A DNA stretch of 64,000 nt from Pinibacter aurantiacus (lineage in GTDB: Bacteria; Bacteroidota; Bacteroidia; Chitinophagales; Chitinophagaceae), in the NCBI RefSeq assembly GCF_019130065.1, contig NZ_JAHSPG010000008.1:124001-188000 (forward strand), written 5' to 3'. The position numbers and the translations under genes are program-made. The notes below the pieces were generated by a model that was not told where the DNA came from, did not search any database, and worked only from the letters and a program-made list of their open reading frames with translations. This document shows, in pieces, positions 51,830-61,514 of this stretch; the stretch's first letter is position 1; each line of letters starts with the position of its first letter.

Positions 51830-52798
51830 ATGAGTAAAAAGGATGTTAGGCTTTATTTCGCAGACTTTTGGCCTGGGTTTAATGTTGAAGACAATTTCTT
51901 TGTACAACTTTTGTCCCCGCACTACAACCTGATTATTGACCCTGTATCTCCTGAGTTTCTGATATATGGGGTGTATAGCAGCACATTTACCAAATTCAAA
52001 AATGCGGTCAAAATATTTTTCACTGCTGAAAATGTGAGACCGAATCTCAGCGTTTGTGATTACGCATTAACGTTCGACATTTTATCTGACAAAAGGCATT
52101 TGCGCCTTCCTTTATATTCGCTCTATACAAGCGTTTGGGGAGTGGATGCGTTGCTGAAACCAAAAAACATAGATGAAATTGTAAGTCAGAAAACGAAGTT
52201 TTGCAACATGGTGGTTTCTAACCCGCACGCAAAAGAAAGACTGGACTTTTTTAAGATACTGGGTGATCTGAAAAGAGTAGATTCTGGTGGAAACGTGTTG
52301 AATAATATTGGTTATAAACTAGGCAGAACAGTTGATGATAAATGCCAGTTTATAAATCAATACAGATTTACAATAGCTTTTGAAAATTCAAGTTATCCGG
52401 GATACACAACCGAGAAAATTGTTGAACCAATGAGGATGAACTCGATTCCTATTTATTGGGGAAACCCCAGAATAACGGAAGAGTTTAATCCAAAAAGTTT
52501 TATTAATGTGCACGACTTTTCTACGCTAAAGGAAGCGGCAGAGTATGTGATCGACATTGATAACTCCCCCGAAAAATACAAGGCACTGATTAAAGAACAT
52601 TGGTTCGTTAATAATGTTGCAAACGAGTATTTGAATTACGACAGAGTTGTATCCTTTTTTCAAGATATTATTAATAAAGGCAGAGCTCAGTTAAGAAGTA
52701 GAAGTTTGGCACAATTAGCTGCAGTTTCTGAAGTGCGGTATAAAAAAACAAAAGCGAGAATTACGCGCAAATCATATTGCCATACATCTTCCTGGTAA
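51830..52798 (+). CDS. GT10-family fucosyltransferase
   Basis: A 322-residue glycosyltransferase. The C-terminal part carries the GT10 alpha1,3/4-fucosyltransferase signature FENSSYPGYTTEKIVEPMRM followed by NSIPIYWGNP. A VVSNPHAKERLDFFKILGDLK region (the N-terminal-to-core junction) is also typical. It probably transfers fucose from GDP-fucose. This suggests a fucosylated polymer, although GDP-fucose synthesis genes are not in the window. The C-terminus is basic (Lys/Arg-rich, about residues 283-322), similar to the membrane-associating tails of bacterial FucTs. Confidence 0.92.
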   Translation: MSKKDVRLYFADFWPGFNVEDNFFVQLLSPHYNLIIDPVSPEFLIYGVYSSTFTKFKNAVKIFFTAENVRPNLSVCDYALTFDILSDKRHLRLPLYSLYTSVWGVDALLKPKNIDEIVSQKTKFCNMVVSNPHAKERLDFFKILGDLKRVDSGGNVLNNIGYKLGRTVDDKCQFINQYRFTIAFENSSYPGYTTEKIVEPMRMNSIPIYWGNPRITEEFNPKSFINVHDFSTLKEAAEYVIDIDNSPEKYKALIKEHWFVNNVANEYLNYDRVVSFFQDIINKGRAQLRSRSLAQLAAVSEVRYKKTKARITRKSYCHTSSW

Positions 52799-52883
52799 AA
52801 ATAAAGGGTGTTGGTATTTCAAAATTTTTCCCTGCTGACAAATCGATAGAAAAATAAAACGATACGGCATAAATCAGCTTATT

Positions 52884-53669
52884 ATGAACGCCCCATTAGT
52901 TAGTGTTTTAATGACCTCATACAATCGCGAAAAGTATATAGCAGAAGCGATTGAAAGTGTTTTAGCTAGTACTTACAACAACTTTGAGTTGATAATTGTG
53001 GATGATGGATCAAAAGACTCAACAGTAGAGATCGCTAAAAAGTATGCACAGAAAGATAGTCGCGTTCTTGTTCACATAAACGAAAAGAACCTGGGAGATT
53101 ATCCAAACAGGAATAAAGCAGCCTCGCATGCAAAAGGGAAATATCTCAAGTATGTAGATGCGGATGACCTTATATATCCCTGGGGACTGGAGCTGCTGGT
53201 AAGCATGATGGAGCAGTTTCCGGATGCCGGCTTTGGTTTGTGCTCGCTTGCGCAGGATGATAACAGGATATTTCCATTTCAGCTTTCTCCAAAAGAAGCG
53301 TATTTGTATCATTATACGGGGCCGGGATTATTTCACAAAGCTCCTCTTTCCTCTATAATACGAAGAGATGTGTTTTATGAAGCAGGTCAGTTTGCTCCCA
53401 TACGTATGGCAGGCGATTTTGAAATGTGGCACCGCCTGTCACAGAAATATTTTGTTGTGTTAATGCCTCAGGGCATTGTTTGGTATAGAAAACACGGGGA
53501 GCAGGAAATGAATAGTTTTAAAAAATATATTCAAACTTATGAAGAAGTGAAAGTGAAATATCTCACAAGTGCGAGTTGTCCACTGGATCAAGAGATACGA
53601 TCCTCCCTGGTTAGAAAACAAAACACATCGTCAATTAAAAAAATTGCTAAAAAGCTCTTAGGCAGGTAA
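52884..53669 (+). CDS. Glycosyltransferase family 2 (first in locus)
   Basis: A 261-residue GT-A enzyme. Start VSVLMTSYNREKYIAEAIESVLAST with IIVDDGSKDSTVEIA and the DXD-like motif KYVDADDLIYPWGLELL. DFEMWHRLSQKY gives the conserved ED-x-like acidic element before the C-terminus. It is a short inverting enzyme without membrane helices, acting on the cytoplasmic side. It starts 85 bases after the fucosyltransferase gene. A basic tail (KKIAKKLLGR) closes the protein. Confidence 0.9.
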   Translation: MNAPLVSVLMTSYNREKYIAEAIESVLASTYNNFELIIVDDGSKDSTVEIAKKYAQKDSRVLVHINEKNLGDYPNRNKAASHAKGKYLKYVDADDLIYPWGLELLVSMMEQFPDAGFGLCSLAQDDNRIFPFQLSPKEAYLYHYTGPGLFHKAPLSSIIRRDVFYEAGQFAPIRMAGDFEMWHRLSQKYFVVLMPQGIVWYRKHGEQEMNSFKKYIQTYEEVKVKYLTSASCPLDQEIRSSLVRKQNTSSIKKIAKKLLGR

Positions 53670-53800
53670 AGATTGCCGGCATGTTAGCGCCGGAGTTAGC
53701 AGCTTTCTTAAGCTACAAAAACCAGGTATCTGCTTAGAAATATTTTACAATCGTCAACTTAAAAAATTCCGTATCGCTCGGCGATGCGGTCCTAGAACCA

Positions 53801-54994
53801 ATGCAAACAAAAGAAAAGCTCGCGTTTAATATAAAGAAGGCGTACAACAATGTATTGAAAGGCTTAAATGTATCTTCGACTGTAGCAGGTGTTCCCAAAA
53901 GCTGCATAAAGGCGAAAGAGTGGGCCCTGAAAAACAACACTAAGTACATCACTATTTTTCCTGAGCGCCGTTCTCACGAAAATGAGCTGGTAACCGTTGA
54001 CCCCACTGTCCATAAAATTTTCGCAGATGAAAAAATTCGCAAAATACGTGAATGTTTTGTATTTGAAATGCCAAACGGCCGCGTGTGGGGGAAGGACGGC
54101 ATAGTAATAACACCGGATGATCTTGTTATTGAAGATGTAAGCATGGAGTTTGGCCAATACAAAGGAAAATCCGGAAGACAGTTAAGCGTATTTAACAGGT
54201 TCAAGCTTGGTGCCGTGAAAAAAATAAATGGCACTGTGGCTGTGATTGCTCATCCTGGAAGCAATAATTACCACCACTGGCTCGTTGATATGATGCCCAG
54301 GTTTCTTTTTTTAAAGAACACTGGGTACTTTGACAAAATTGATTTCTTTTTGTTTGACCATAATGATCTTCCTTTTCAAAAGTTTTGCCTGGAAAAACTC
54401 GGTATAAAAGAGTCTTCCATTATAAAACCCTCAGATAGATGGACGTTTCATATACAAGCTGACAAACTGATTATACCATCGTTTCCCGATACTTTGGGAC
54501 ACGTGAATAAAGAAGTGCTTGCATTATTAAGAGATTTCATTTCTCCTGATCTGCAAAAGCCACTGGATCCTAAGAAGCGCATTTTTATTAGTAGAAAAAA
54601 GGCTCTTACAAGGAAGATCGTTAATGAAAAAGAACTAAAAGAATTACTTTTTGCAAAGGGGTTTGTGGAGTATTATCCGGAAGACTATGACGTTAAAGAA
54701 GTCGCAGAATTTTTTTCAGATGCTTCCGCAATTACTGGCATACATGGTTCTGGCTTTGCTAATCTTATGTTTTGTAGCAGGGGTGCAAGCATTGTAGAAT
54801 ATGTTGCACCGCTTCATGTCGATCCTGTGTATTACATTATTGCAAGTACGGTTGGCGCTCAATTGGGATATTTGTTTTCCGAAGGTGAACGCCCCTCTGA
54901 AAATACTGATTTAACGAAACATAAAGTTGATGAGGATTTACTTCTTGACTTAGATAAACTAAACAGACTATTCACTCTTGTAAATATTAATTGA
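53801..54994 (+). CDS. Glycosyltransferase family 61 protein
   Basis: A 397-residue protein with the GT61 (DUF563) pattern. Central GSNNYHHWLVDMMPRFLFLKN carries the conserved HW..D. Late VAEFFSDASAITGIHGSGFANLMF and GASIVEYV mark the nucleotide-sugar-binding region. Eukaryotic members add xylose or N-acetylglucosamine; bacterial members occur in capsule loci. A 131-base spacer precedes it with no gene. Its stop overlaps the following acyltransferase start (TGATG). The donor is unknown. Confidence 0.9.
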   Translation: MQTKEKLAFNIKKAYNNVLKGLNVSSTVAGVPKSCIKAKEWALKNNTKYITIFPERRSHENELVTVDPTVHKIFADEKIRKIRECFVFEMPNGRVWGKDGIVITPDDLVIEDVSMEFGQYKGKSGRQLSVFNRFKLGAVKKINGTVAVIAHPGSNNYHHWLVDMMPRFLFLKNTGYFDKIDFFLFDHNDLPFQKFCLEKLGIKESSIIKPSDRWTFHIQADKLIIPSFPDTLGHVNKEVLALLRDFISPDLQKPLDPKKRIFISRKKALTRKIVNEKELKELLFAKGFVEYYPEDYDVKEVAEFFSDASAITGIHGSGFANLMFCSRGASIVEYVAPLHVDPVYYIIASTVGAQLGYLFSEGERPSENTDLTKHKVDEDLLLDLDKLNRLFTLVNIN

Positions 54995-55743
54995 TGATCC
55001 TCCTGCTGCTTATTAAAAATTTTTTTCGTCGACTTGAAAGAAATATGTATTGGATTCTGCTGTTAAGCAAAAGCAGGATCTCAAAAAAAGGTTTAACAGT
55101 AATGTTTCCTGTTATTGTAGAAGGCAAAGGTAAAATTGTAATTGGGGACAATGCGACATTGTCAAAGAGATCCAAATTGCTGTGCGGCCAATCAGGTAAA
55201 ATCGACATAAAAGAAAATTTTTTTATAGCACCAGGTGCATGTTTAACTGTTAGTCCAAATGGCGAGTTTATTGGAGGAAGCAATATAGAGATAAGTGAAA
55301 ATTCGCGGCTAATCGTATCAGGTAAATGGACCATCGGCGATAGGGTATATATTGCAAACAGTGCCAATATTTTTGCAAGGGAGCGCATAACTGATCAACC
55401 ATCCCTTTCAATAGGAAGCAACACTTATATTGGTGACAACGCACTGCTAGATCTTACCGACAGCATATCTATAGGAAGTAATGTCGCTCTGGGTGCATTT
55501 TGCATTATATACACACACGATCATAAATACGAAAAGGAAAAACCGGCACCGTGGAAAGGAGCAATGAAAAAAGCCCCCATAACAATAGAAGACGGTGCCT
55601 GGATTGGATCACGCGTTACCATACTGCCGGGAGTAACAATAGGAGAGAAATCAATTATTGCAGCCGGTGCCGTGGTAACCAAGGACGTAGAACCCTACAC
55701 GCTGGTTGGTGGCGTTCCCGCAAAAATAATCAAACATCTTTAA
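54994..55743 (+). CDS. Acyltransferase, left-handed beta-helix type (second)
   Basis: A roughly 249-residue hexapeptide-repeat acyltransferase. After a basic, hydrophobic N-terminal segment, repeated hexapeptide turns run from IVIGDNATL through SIGSNTYIGDNALL to WIGSRVTILPGVTIGEKSI. IYTHDHKYEKEKPAPWKGA holds the catalytic His region, and GVPAKI closes the domain. This resembles serine or colanic-acid-type O-acetyltransferases. The ATG at 54994 shares bases with the preceding stop codon, so it is preferred over the TTG at 54991. Confidence 0.88.
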   Translation: MILLLLIKNFFRRLERNMYWILLLSKSRISKKGLTVMFPVIVEGKGKIVIGDNATLSKRSKLLCGQSGKIDIKENFFIAPGACLTVSPNGEFIGGSNIEISENSRLIVSGKWTIGDRVYIANSANIFARERITDQPSLSIGSNTYIGDNALLDLTDSISIGSNVALGAFCIIYTHDHKYEKEKPAPWKGAMKKAPITIEDGAWIGSRVTILPGVTIGEKSIIAAGAVVTKDVEPYTLVGGVPAKIIKHL

Positions 55744-55749
55744 CTATTA

Positions 55750-56670
55750 ATGGAAAGGTCGGTATCTGTAATTATACCCAACTATAATTGTGAAGAGTGG
55801 GTTGAAAAAGCAATAAAAAGTTGCACGGCGCAACGACCTTTTGTCAAGGAAATTATCGTAGTTGACGATCATTCTACTGATCAAAGTTTGTCGGTGCTTA
55901 ACCGTTTACAAAATGAAATTGAGGAGTTGGTAGTTGTTAAGAACATTGCCAAGGGTGGAAACAATGCGCGAAACTATGGGTTTTCACTTTCGACAGGACA
56001 ATACATACAATGGCTTGATGCCGACGATACAATTTTACCAGGAAAATTTAATACGCAGATTGCTTACCTGGAAAAACATCCAAAAATTGAAATAGCTTAT
56101 TCTGATTGGAAACTTGACGAGTATGACGAGAACGGAAGATTTTTACTACAGGAATTTAAAAAACTGACTTCTTATTCAAACTACCTCGAAGAACTTCTAA
56201 GGGATAACTGGTCCCCTCCCCATAGTTATCTTGTTAAACGAGCAACTGCGGAATTGATGGTAGAAAAAGATGGATGGAACCCTTCAACAAAAATTGCACA
56301 GGACAGAGAGTACTTTACAAAAGCTGCACTATCGGGCAAGGCATTTGGATATGTTGAAGGAGTGTTTTCAATATATAACAGAAGACGCCAAACGAAATCT
56401 GTTTCACGGGCTCTGAATAATAAAGAAAGAGCGGGCCACGTCATCCAATTGCTAAAGCATTTTATTGATGATGTAAATGATGCCGACTGGATTGCAAGCG
56501 CCGATAAAAAAAGATACAAATCACTTTTAATGACACAGATACTCTACTATTCCTCTGTGTACAATATATCAATAGAAGGAGCTGAGTTTAGTTTTGCAAA
56601 TACTCACTGGAGGCTTATAAAAGGTTACAGATCTAAACTCAAAGTAATACTGAGGCTATTGGTAAAATGA
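55750..56670 (+). CDS. Glycosyltransferase family 2 (second in locus)
   Basis: A 306-residue GT-A enzyme. VSVIIPNYNCEEWVEKAIKS, EIIVVDDHSTDQSL and YIQWLDADDTILPGKF (DXD) are clear. RDNWSPPHSYLVKRA and a RQTKSVSR element occur in the C-terminal half. No membrane helix is present. It is six bases after the acyltransferase and ten before the next gene, so it lies within the same operon. Linkage is unknown. Confidence 0.92.
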   Translation: MERSVSVIIPNYNCEEWVEKAIKSCTAQRPFVKEIIVVDDHSTDQSLSVLNRLQNEIEELVVVKNIAKGGNNARNYGFSLSTGQYIQWLDADDTILPGKFNTQIAYLEKHPKIEIAYSDWKLDEYDENGRFLLQEFKKLTSYSNYLEELLRDNWSPPHSYLVKRATAELMVEKDGWNPSTKIAQDREYFTKAALSGKAFGYVEGVFSIYNRRRQTKSVSRALNNKERAGHVIQLLKHFIDDVNDADWIASADKKRYKSLLMTQILYYSSVYNISIEGAEFSFANTHWRLIKGYRSKLKVILRLLVK

Positions 56671-56679
56671 TAAATTAAT

Positions 56680-57870
56680 ATGCGACAACAGAAAAGGTTA
56701 TTATATTTTCTCAGTCATCCGATTCAATATATTTCACCATTATTGACAGAGCTAGCAAAAGAAAGCGACTTACAGGTATATTATTTCTCCGATGCAAGCA
56801 TAAGAGGCGGAAAAGACGCTGGGTTTGGCGTTCAGGTTAAATGGGATGTTCCTTTACTCGAAGGATATAAATCTACATTCCTTCCTAACAAGTCAAAAAA
56901 GGAAACGCTGGACAACAAATTTTGGGAGCTGATAAACCCTGCAGTAATTAAAGTTCTTAAAAGAGAAACAGGTGATGTAATTGTAGTACATGGCTGGAGC
57001 TATGCATCTGTATGGATGACCATTTTGGCTGGAAAATGGTATGGAAAAAAGATTTGGCTGAGAGCAGAGAATCCATATAACCAGGAGATAAAAAAGTCGA
57101 AACGTACTTTGTTTTTAAAGAGAATTATTTTAAAAAATATTCTTTTTAAAATGATTGACAAATGTCTCTATATAGGAAAAGAAAGCAAAAAGTTTTTTGA
57201 ATACTACGGAGTACCGGAAGAAAAATTGCTCTATACGCCTTATTGTGTTAATAATGCTTTTTTTCAACTGAAACACGAAGAGTTGAAGAGCAATAGAGAC
57301 AGTATAAAAACGGAGTTGAATTTGCCGCTGGATAAAAAAATAATTCTTTATAGCGGCAAGTATATTCCTAAAAAGAATCCGCTTGATCTTATTAAAGCGT
57401 ATGAGAAAATTGGTAGTAGTAATGTAGCCTTGGTAATGGTTGGCGAGGGTGAGCTGAGAAAAGAAATGGAGGCGTACATTCAACAGCATAATTTGTCTGA
57501 CATTTACCTGACTGGATTCATTAATCAATCAAGCATTCCAAAATACTATGAAATAGCGGATGTGTTTGTAATGTGCTCTGGCATGGAAGAAACATGGGGG
57601 TTATCTGTTAATGAAGCGATGAACTTTGCCAAGCCCGTAGTTGTCTCCGATACCTGTGGTTGCTCCGCAGATTTGGTAAAAAATGGAGAAAATGGTTTCG
57701 TGTTCAGGGAAAAAAACATTGACGACCTGGCGGCATGCATCAATAAACTTATTTCTGATGAAGCTTTTTGTATAAGCGCGGGAAACAAGTCTAAAGAGAT
57801 TATTATGGATTATTCCAACAGTGCGATAGTTCGTAATCTTGTAGAGGGCTTAAACAATTCTGTTCAATAG
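56680..57870 (+). CDS. Glycosyltransferase, GT4-like (D)
   Basis: A 396-residue GT-B enzyme. YFLSHPIQYISPLLTELAKE is the N-terminal fold; LYSGKYIPKKNPLDLIKAYEK, VMVGEGELRKEMEAY and VMCSGMEETWGLSVNEAMNF (EX7E) mark the C-terminal donor domain. The CG-C-SAD segment after it (DTCGCSADLVKNGENGF) is typical of GT4. Its stop is three bases from the next start. Specificity is unknown. Confidence 0.93.
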   Translation: MRQQKRLLYFLSHPIQYISPLLTELAKESDLQVYYFSDASIRGGKDAGFGVQVKWDVPLLEGYKSTFLPNKSKKETLDNKFWELINPAVIKVLKRETGDVIVVHGWSYASVWMTILAGKWYGKKIWLRAENPYNQEIKKSKRTLFLKRIILKNILFKMIDKCLYIGKESKKFFEYYGVPEEKLLYTPYCVNNAFFQLKHEELKSNRDSIKTELNLPLDKKIILYSGKYIPKKNPLDLIKAYEKIGSSNVALVMVGEGELRKEMEAYIQQHNLSDIYLTGFINQSSIPKYYEIADVFVMCSGMEETWGLSVNEAMNFAKPVVVSDTCGCSADLVKNGENGFVFREKNIDDLAACINKLISDEAFCISAGNKSKEIIMDYSNSAIVRNLVEGLNNSVQ

Positions 57871-57873
57871 TGT

Positions 57874-58896
57874 ATGAATTTATTACTAGTCGGTTCTGAC
57901 AAAATATTCGCAATTGAAAATATTTATGTTAAATACTTAAAGGAAAAGCATGACGTAACTTTATTTCCTGCCCAAAGTATTTTTTATGATTATTATTACC
58001 GGAAAGGCATTGTGCATAAACTTCTTTTCAAAGCAGGTCTTTCCAGTATTTACAGGAACATAGATAAATTATTAATAGAGAAAATTGAGGCAGTCAAGCC
58101 ACAGGCGGTATGGGTGTTTAAAGGAATGGAAATTTCTCCCAAAACACTACAATGGATAAAAAGCAGGGGAATCAGGTTGGTAAATTACAATCCTGACAAT
58201 CCTTTTATTTTTTCCGGAAGAGGGAGTGGCAATAGTAACATTACAAACAGCATCGGTTTATACGACTTACACTTTACTTACAATCATGAAATTAAAGAGC
58301 GTTTGCAAAAAGACTATAACGCCCTGGTTGAGGACCTTCCTTTTGGATTCGAAATAAACGACTCGGTGTTTAGCGAAGCACAAAACCAGGAAGAAATCAA
58401 CAAAGCTTGTTTTCTTGGAAACCCAGACAAAGAAAGGGCGGCGCTCGTCAACGGGATAGCAGAGAGTGGGCTTCCTTTGGATGTATTTGGGAACGATTGG
58501 AAATCTTTTGTTAAGAGTGAAAACATAACTGTACACGAGCCGGTATATAAAGATGATCTGTGGAAAACATTAAGGAGATACAGGGTACAGTTGAATATGA
58601 TGCGGGTGCACAATGAAAACTCGCACAACATGCGAACCTTTGAAATACCAGCAATCGGAGGTATACAACTCGCCCCTGATACGGTGGAACACAGGTTTTT
58701 TTTTAACGAAGGGAAGGATATTTTTTTGTACAAGTCAATTGATGATTGCATACAGAAAGTAAAGGCGTTGATTGCACTTCCGGCCTCCGAAGCAGAACAA
58801 ATAAGAGTGAATGCCAGGAGAACTTCTATTGAGAATAAGTATAGTTATCGTGACAGAGCTTTACACGCAGCCGAAAAAATTAAAAGGATTTTATAA
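57874..58896 (+). CDS. CgeB-like glycosyltransferase
   Basis: A 340-residue protein whose C-terminal half matches CgeB-type GT-B transferases: NMRTFEIPAIGGIQLAPDT followed by FFNEGKDIFLYKS. N-terminal VWVFKGMEISPKTLQWIKSRG and YNPDNPFIF are also typical. CgeB in Bacillus helps to add sugar to the spore surface; related enzymes occur in EPS loci. It overlaps the following gene by one base (TAATG). No membrane helix is seen. Confidence 0.87.
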   Translation: MNLLLVGSDKIFAIENIYVKYLKEKHDVTLFPAQSIFYDYYYRKGIVHKLLFKAGLSSIYRNIDKLLIEKIEAVKPQAVWVFKGMEISPKTLQWIKSRGIRLVNYNPDNPFIFSGRGSGNSNITNSIGLYDLHFTYNHEIKERLQKDYNALVEDLPFGFEINDSVFSEAQNQEEINKACFLGNPDKERAALVNGIAESGLPLDVFGNDWKSFVKSENITVHEPVYKDDLWKTLRRYRVQLNMMRVHNENSHNMRTFEIPAIGGIQLAPDTVEHRFFFNEGKDIFLYKSIDDCIQKVKALIALPASEAEQIRVNARRTSIENKYSYRDRALHAAEKIKRIL

Positions 58897-60017
58897 TGAA
58901 GAGTTTGGTGATCGTTCATTTTCTCCCCATTGAAGGATTTCCTCCCTTGCTGAACCTGCTGCAGGTAATCACAGATAGCAGAAAAGATTTACAGGTTACT
59001 GTATTTACAAATAGCAAAAGTGATCAGCATTATACATTTGAAATTGATAATGAAAGAATCAATATCATCAGGGTTGCTGATGTAAGCACAGACAGCTCGA
59101 GGTTGAAAAGATATTATGCCTACTATAATTTCTACAGAACAACTTATAAGGCGCTGAATAAAATTAAACCCGAAAACGTTTTATGCTTCGACGCTATTTC
59201 CATCGTAGGTGCGTATTGGTATTTTAAAAAGAATCCTGGCACAAGGTCCAAACTATATATTCACTACCATGAGTATATGTCGCCGCAGGAAATTGCTGGC
59301 GCTACAAGCATGATGAAATGGGTTTTTGAAAAGGAAAAAGAACTGTTTTCCATTGCTAAGTGGATTTCGCATACAAATGAAGAAAGGCTGGGCTTTTTTG
59401 TAAAGGATAACAACCTACAGCAGGATGCCCGCTTCCATATTATGCCAAACTGGCCTTTAAAAAAATGGAGTAACTTTATCAGAACAGACAGGACCATAGA
59501 TAGCCCCCTAAAAATTGTTTATGTAGGGGCGCTGAGCATGGATACATTGTATGTCAAGGAATTTGCGGAGTGGATATTGGCGCAGAAAGGAAAAGTAATT
59601 TGGGATGTTTACAGTCAGCAGCAGGCAAGCGATGTAAAAGCGTACTTCCAGGATTTGAATTCGCCATATATAAATTTTAAGGGTCATCGCAAATATGACG
59701 ATTTACCACAAACATTAGAAGCCTATCACGTTGGCGTAATTCTTTACAAGGGCCATATACCAAACTACATATATAACGCACCCAACAAACTGTTCGAGTA
59801 CCATGTATGTGGGCTTGATTGCTGGTTTCCAAATCAGATGAAAACTTCAATGAAATTGGCAACCAATAACACTTATCCCCGCATAACGGGAGTTGACTTT
59901 GAGCACCTGGAAGAGATTTCGAACGTTGATAGTTTAGTTTGCCGGAAGGGCCTGTCATATAAGCTCTATGAATTTTACGCAGAAAAGGCTTGTGACGAAC
60001 TTATAAACTCGTTTTAA
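58896..60017 (+). CDS. Glycosyltransferase, GT-B type, divergent
   Basis: A 373-residue protein with a GT-B layout but weak motifs. IVHFLPIEGFPPLLNLLQVI starts the first domain. The second domain has KIVYVGALSMDTLYVKEFAEWIL. NAPNKLFEYHVCGLDCWFP resembles the GT4 donor site, where NKxxEY replaces the usual E-x7-E. Such variants occur in Bacteroidota capsule loci. It overlaps its upstream neighbour by one base, so it is co-translated. I am fairly sure of the fold but not of the sugar. Confidence 0.75.
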   Translation: MKSLVIVHFLPIEGFPPLLNLLQVITDSRKDLQVTVFTNSKSDQHYTFEIDNERINIIRVADVSTDSSRLKRYYAYYNFYRTTYKALNKIKPENVLCFDAISIVGAYWYFKKNPGTRSKLYIHYHEYMSPQEIAGATSMMKWVFEKEKELFSIAKWISHTNEERLGFFVKDNNLQQDARFHIMPNWPLKKWSNFIRTDRTIDSPLKIVYVGALSMDTLYVKEFAEWILAQKGKVIWDVYSQQQASDVKAYFQDLNSPYINFKGHRKYDDLPQTLEAYHVGVILYKGHIPNYIYNAPNKLFEYHVCGLDCWFPNQMKTSMKLATNNTYPRITGVDFEHLEEISNVDSLVCRKGLSYKLYEFYAEKACDELINSF

Positions 60018-60054
60018 TTGTGAAAAGAATTGCTGCAAGCATAGTTATTGTTGA

Positions 60055-61476
60055 ATGAAATCATTAAGACCATATTTCTATACAATTCTTGAATTGTTGA
60101 TTTTTATACTTTCCTTTTTCTTATCGGAAAGTTATACGTTGTTACTTATTGCGTTAACTGTTGTTGTTCTATTTTCTGTACTGGATAAATTAGGCAAAGG
60201 AATAGTGTTGCGCGAGCTGATTTCATTGCACGCTTGTGTTGTTTGCCTTGTTATGCCGTTAGTAGGATATACCTGGTATACTATTGAAAATCCATTGTCA
60301 AAGCTGTGGGTGATGTATATGATGGTCCCCTTCAATACGTACTTTTCATTTGCGCTGCCCGCAATCGCAGGCTTTGTAACCATGATTTCCTGGCCTTCGT
60401 CAAGATCAAATGTCACCGATGGCGAGGCTTTTTTGCATTGGTATATAAACAGGGCAAAGTCTGTTCTTAGACTAAATAACAGAACGGCCATTCAGATAAT
60501 CGGAGCGGGTTTAATCTGTTCATTGGTGTTGAAATTTTTGCCGTCGGGCTTGCAGTTTATTGCATCTTTAATGTTCTTCGGATCGTTCGCAGGTTTTTTG
60601 TATGTGTACTTTGACAAGGCAATGCCCAGAAGGAAATTGATTCTTTGGTTGTTTGGACTTTATATTGTAGGGAATTCAATTATTGTGGGAATGTTTACCA
60701 TTGTTGCATACATGGGCATCACAATATTTTCATTTTTGTTTATTGGAAAGAAGGTCAGCATGTTAAAGAAGATCTCCATTTTTGTATTGGCGGTTTTCAT
60801 ATTGTTGCTTGTTCAATCTGTAAAAAGAGATTACCGAACTCAAATCTGGCGCGGCTACGAGGGAAATAGAGCAGAGCTTTTCAGCAGTCTTATTATTGAC
60901 GAGCTTGCAAGCGGGAATTCATTCTTTACCGTGGAAACGTTTTTCAAAATGTATATAAGAGGCAACCAGGGCTTCAACATTTCTCTTGTTATGAGGCGCT
61001 TTCCCAATCAAAGAGAATTTGATGGAGGAGAAAGACTATTAACGACCGTTGCAGCGTCGCTGGTACCGAGGGTTTTTTGGCCGGATAAACCCATGGCCGG
61101 AGGAAAGTTTAACATGGATTATTATGCAGGCATTAAGGTATCAGGATGGTCAACAGACGTGGGACCGCTTGGAGAAGCCTGGGGAAGTTTTGGCGAAGTG
61201 GGGGGAATTATTTTTATGTGTGTACTGGGTCTCTTCATAAGATTTGCCTATTTCCGTTTTTTCTGGATATCACGCAAAATACCATTGTTATTATTCTGGC
61301 TGCCAGCGTTATTTTATCCTGTAACATTTTCCATGGAAACAGATACATTATTGGTATTGAATACGTTGGTAAAAGGCTCGTTTTTCATATGGGTTTTGTT
61401 TAAGATGAAACCAGATTGGTTTGGCAAACCCAAACAAAAGGTTCAGTTCAGAAAACCTGTTCCGCAACTGAGATAG
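60055..61476 (+). CDS. Oligosaccharide repeat-unit polymerase (Wzy-like)
   Basis: A 473-residue membrane protein with about 11-12 helices and a large periplasmic loop (about residues 245-400). The loop holds SVKRDYRTQIWRGYEGN and SLVPRVFWPDKPMAGGKFNMDYY, followed by VGPLGEAWGSFGEVGGIIF, features that I know from O-antigen/EPS polymerases of the Wzy/EpsG kind. It probably links repeat units on the outer face of the inner membrane. The locus thus has both a polymerase and an ABC exporter. No Wzx flippase is seen in the window. Confidence 0.8.
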   Translation: MKSLRPYFYTILELLIFILSFFLSESYTLLLIALTVVVLFSVLDKLGKGIVLRELISLHACVVCLVMPLVGYTWYTIENPLSKLWVMYMMVPFNTYFSFALPAIAGFVTMISWPSSRSNVTDGEAFLHWYINRAKSVLRLNNRTAIQIIGAGLICSLVLKFLPSGLQFIASLMFFGSFAGFLYVYFDKAMPRRKLILWLFGLYIVGNSIIVGMFTIVAYMGITIFSFLFIGKKVSMLKKISIFVLAVFILLLVQSVKRDYRTQIWRGYEGNRAELFSSLIIDELASGNSFFTVETFFKMYIRGNQGFNISLVMRRFPNQREFDGGERLLTTVAASLVPRVFWPDKPMAGGKFNMDYYAGIKVSGWSTDVGPLGEAWGSFGEVGGIIFMCVLGLFIRFAYFRFFWISRKIPLLLFWLPALFYPVTFSMETDTLLVLNTLVKGSFFIWVLFKMKPDWFGKPKQKVQFRKPVPQLR

Positions 61477-61514
61477 AACCGGGTGAAATTTTTTAATGTC
61501 TGGCTAAATAGATT

